A DNA stretch of 5,618 nt from NCBI GenBank assembly GCA_900557475.1, contig USTA01000065.1, forward strand, positions 1-5,618, written 5' to 3'. The notes below the pieces were generated by a model that made no database searches, was not told the DNA's origin, and saw nothing but the letters and a program-made list of their open reading frames with translations. The translations under genes and the position numbers were made by a program. Shown piece by piece: positions 5,472-5,618 of the stretch (position 1 is the first letter of the stretch; each line of letters opens with the position of its first letter). Source of the stretch: an uncultured Clostridium sp. (GTDB lineage Bacteria; Bacillota; Clostridia; TANB77; CAG-508).

Positions 5472-5618
5472 AAATTATTAACTTATGAAATAAATTAACA
5501 CAAAGATTTACAGTCAGGTTGTAATCAAATTATTTTTAAATTTCAATTCTTTATACTTTTTTAGTTTTTTATTTAATAATAATATAGAAATTGTATCAAA
5601 AATGTATAATCCAATACA

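Noticed and set aside
5591..5610. Promoter with TATAAT at 5605-5610 for a gene right of the window
   Set aside because: The -10 is perfect but no acceptable -35 stands 16-18 bases upstream (TTGTAT at 5591 is only eight bases away), and the downstream gene cannot be seen.

Overview
The window is AT-rich, with strong AGGAGG-type ribosome binding sites, heavy use of AGA for arginine, and all supported genes on the + strand. This fits a low-GC Bacillota, most likely a clostridial (Clostridia) chromosome. No RNA gene, CRISPR array, transposase, integrase or phage gene is visible. No stretch longer than about 230 bases lacks a gene.

Layout. (1) 32-406 encodes a small Asn/Thr-rich surface protein with a signal peptide and a C-terminal membrane anchor, closed by a clear intrinsic terminator at 435-467. 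(2) 604-3322 is a two-component system: an OmpR/PhoB-type response regulator (604-1302), then a multi-pass membrane histidine kinase. The kinase is broken into two frames near 1775-1788. Its N-terminal part (membrane helix plus most of the extracellular sensor) lies at 1318-1791 and its C-terminal part (remaining helices, His-box and ATPase domain) at 1802-3322. A one-base excess explains the break. (3) 3549-4724 encodes a secreted or membrane-tethered protein joining a ricin-B-type (beta-trefoil) lectin domain to a cysteine-amidase-like domain with a GDCTNYVSQ motif. (4) 4747-5394, 22 bases downstream, encodes a membrane-anchored, charged helical protein of unknown function that is probably co-transcribed with the amidase gene. 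A long hairpin follows at 5438-5471. The last ~145 bases are AT-rich and hold no gene I can support.

How it may work together (inference). The kinase and regulator would sense an envelope condition. The downstream pair looks like exported, wall- or surface-acting products. No good intrinsic terminator separates the kinase from the amidase gene, and similar short sequence words occur upstream of both the regulator and the amidase gene. Regulation of the pair by this system is therefore possible but unproven.

The points most worth a second look are the frameshifted kinase, a well-placed internal GTG start with a strong ribosome binding site that could yield a sensor-less kinase, the lectin-amidase architecture with its anchored neighbour, and a 12-base tandem duplication that doubles the start codon of the amidase gene. 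I recognise no complete novel defence or mobile system here.
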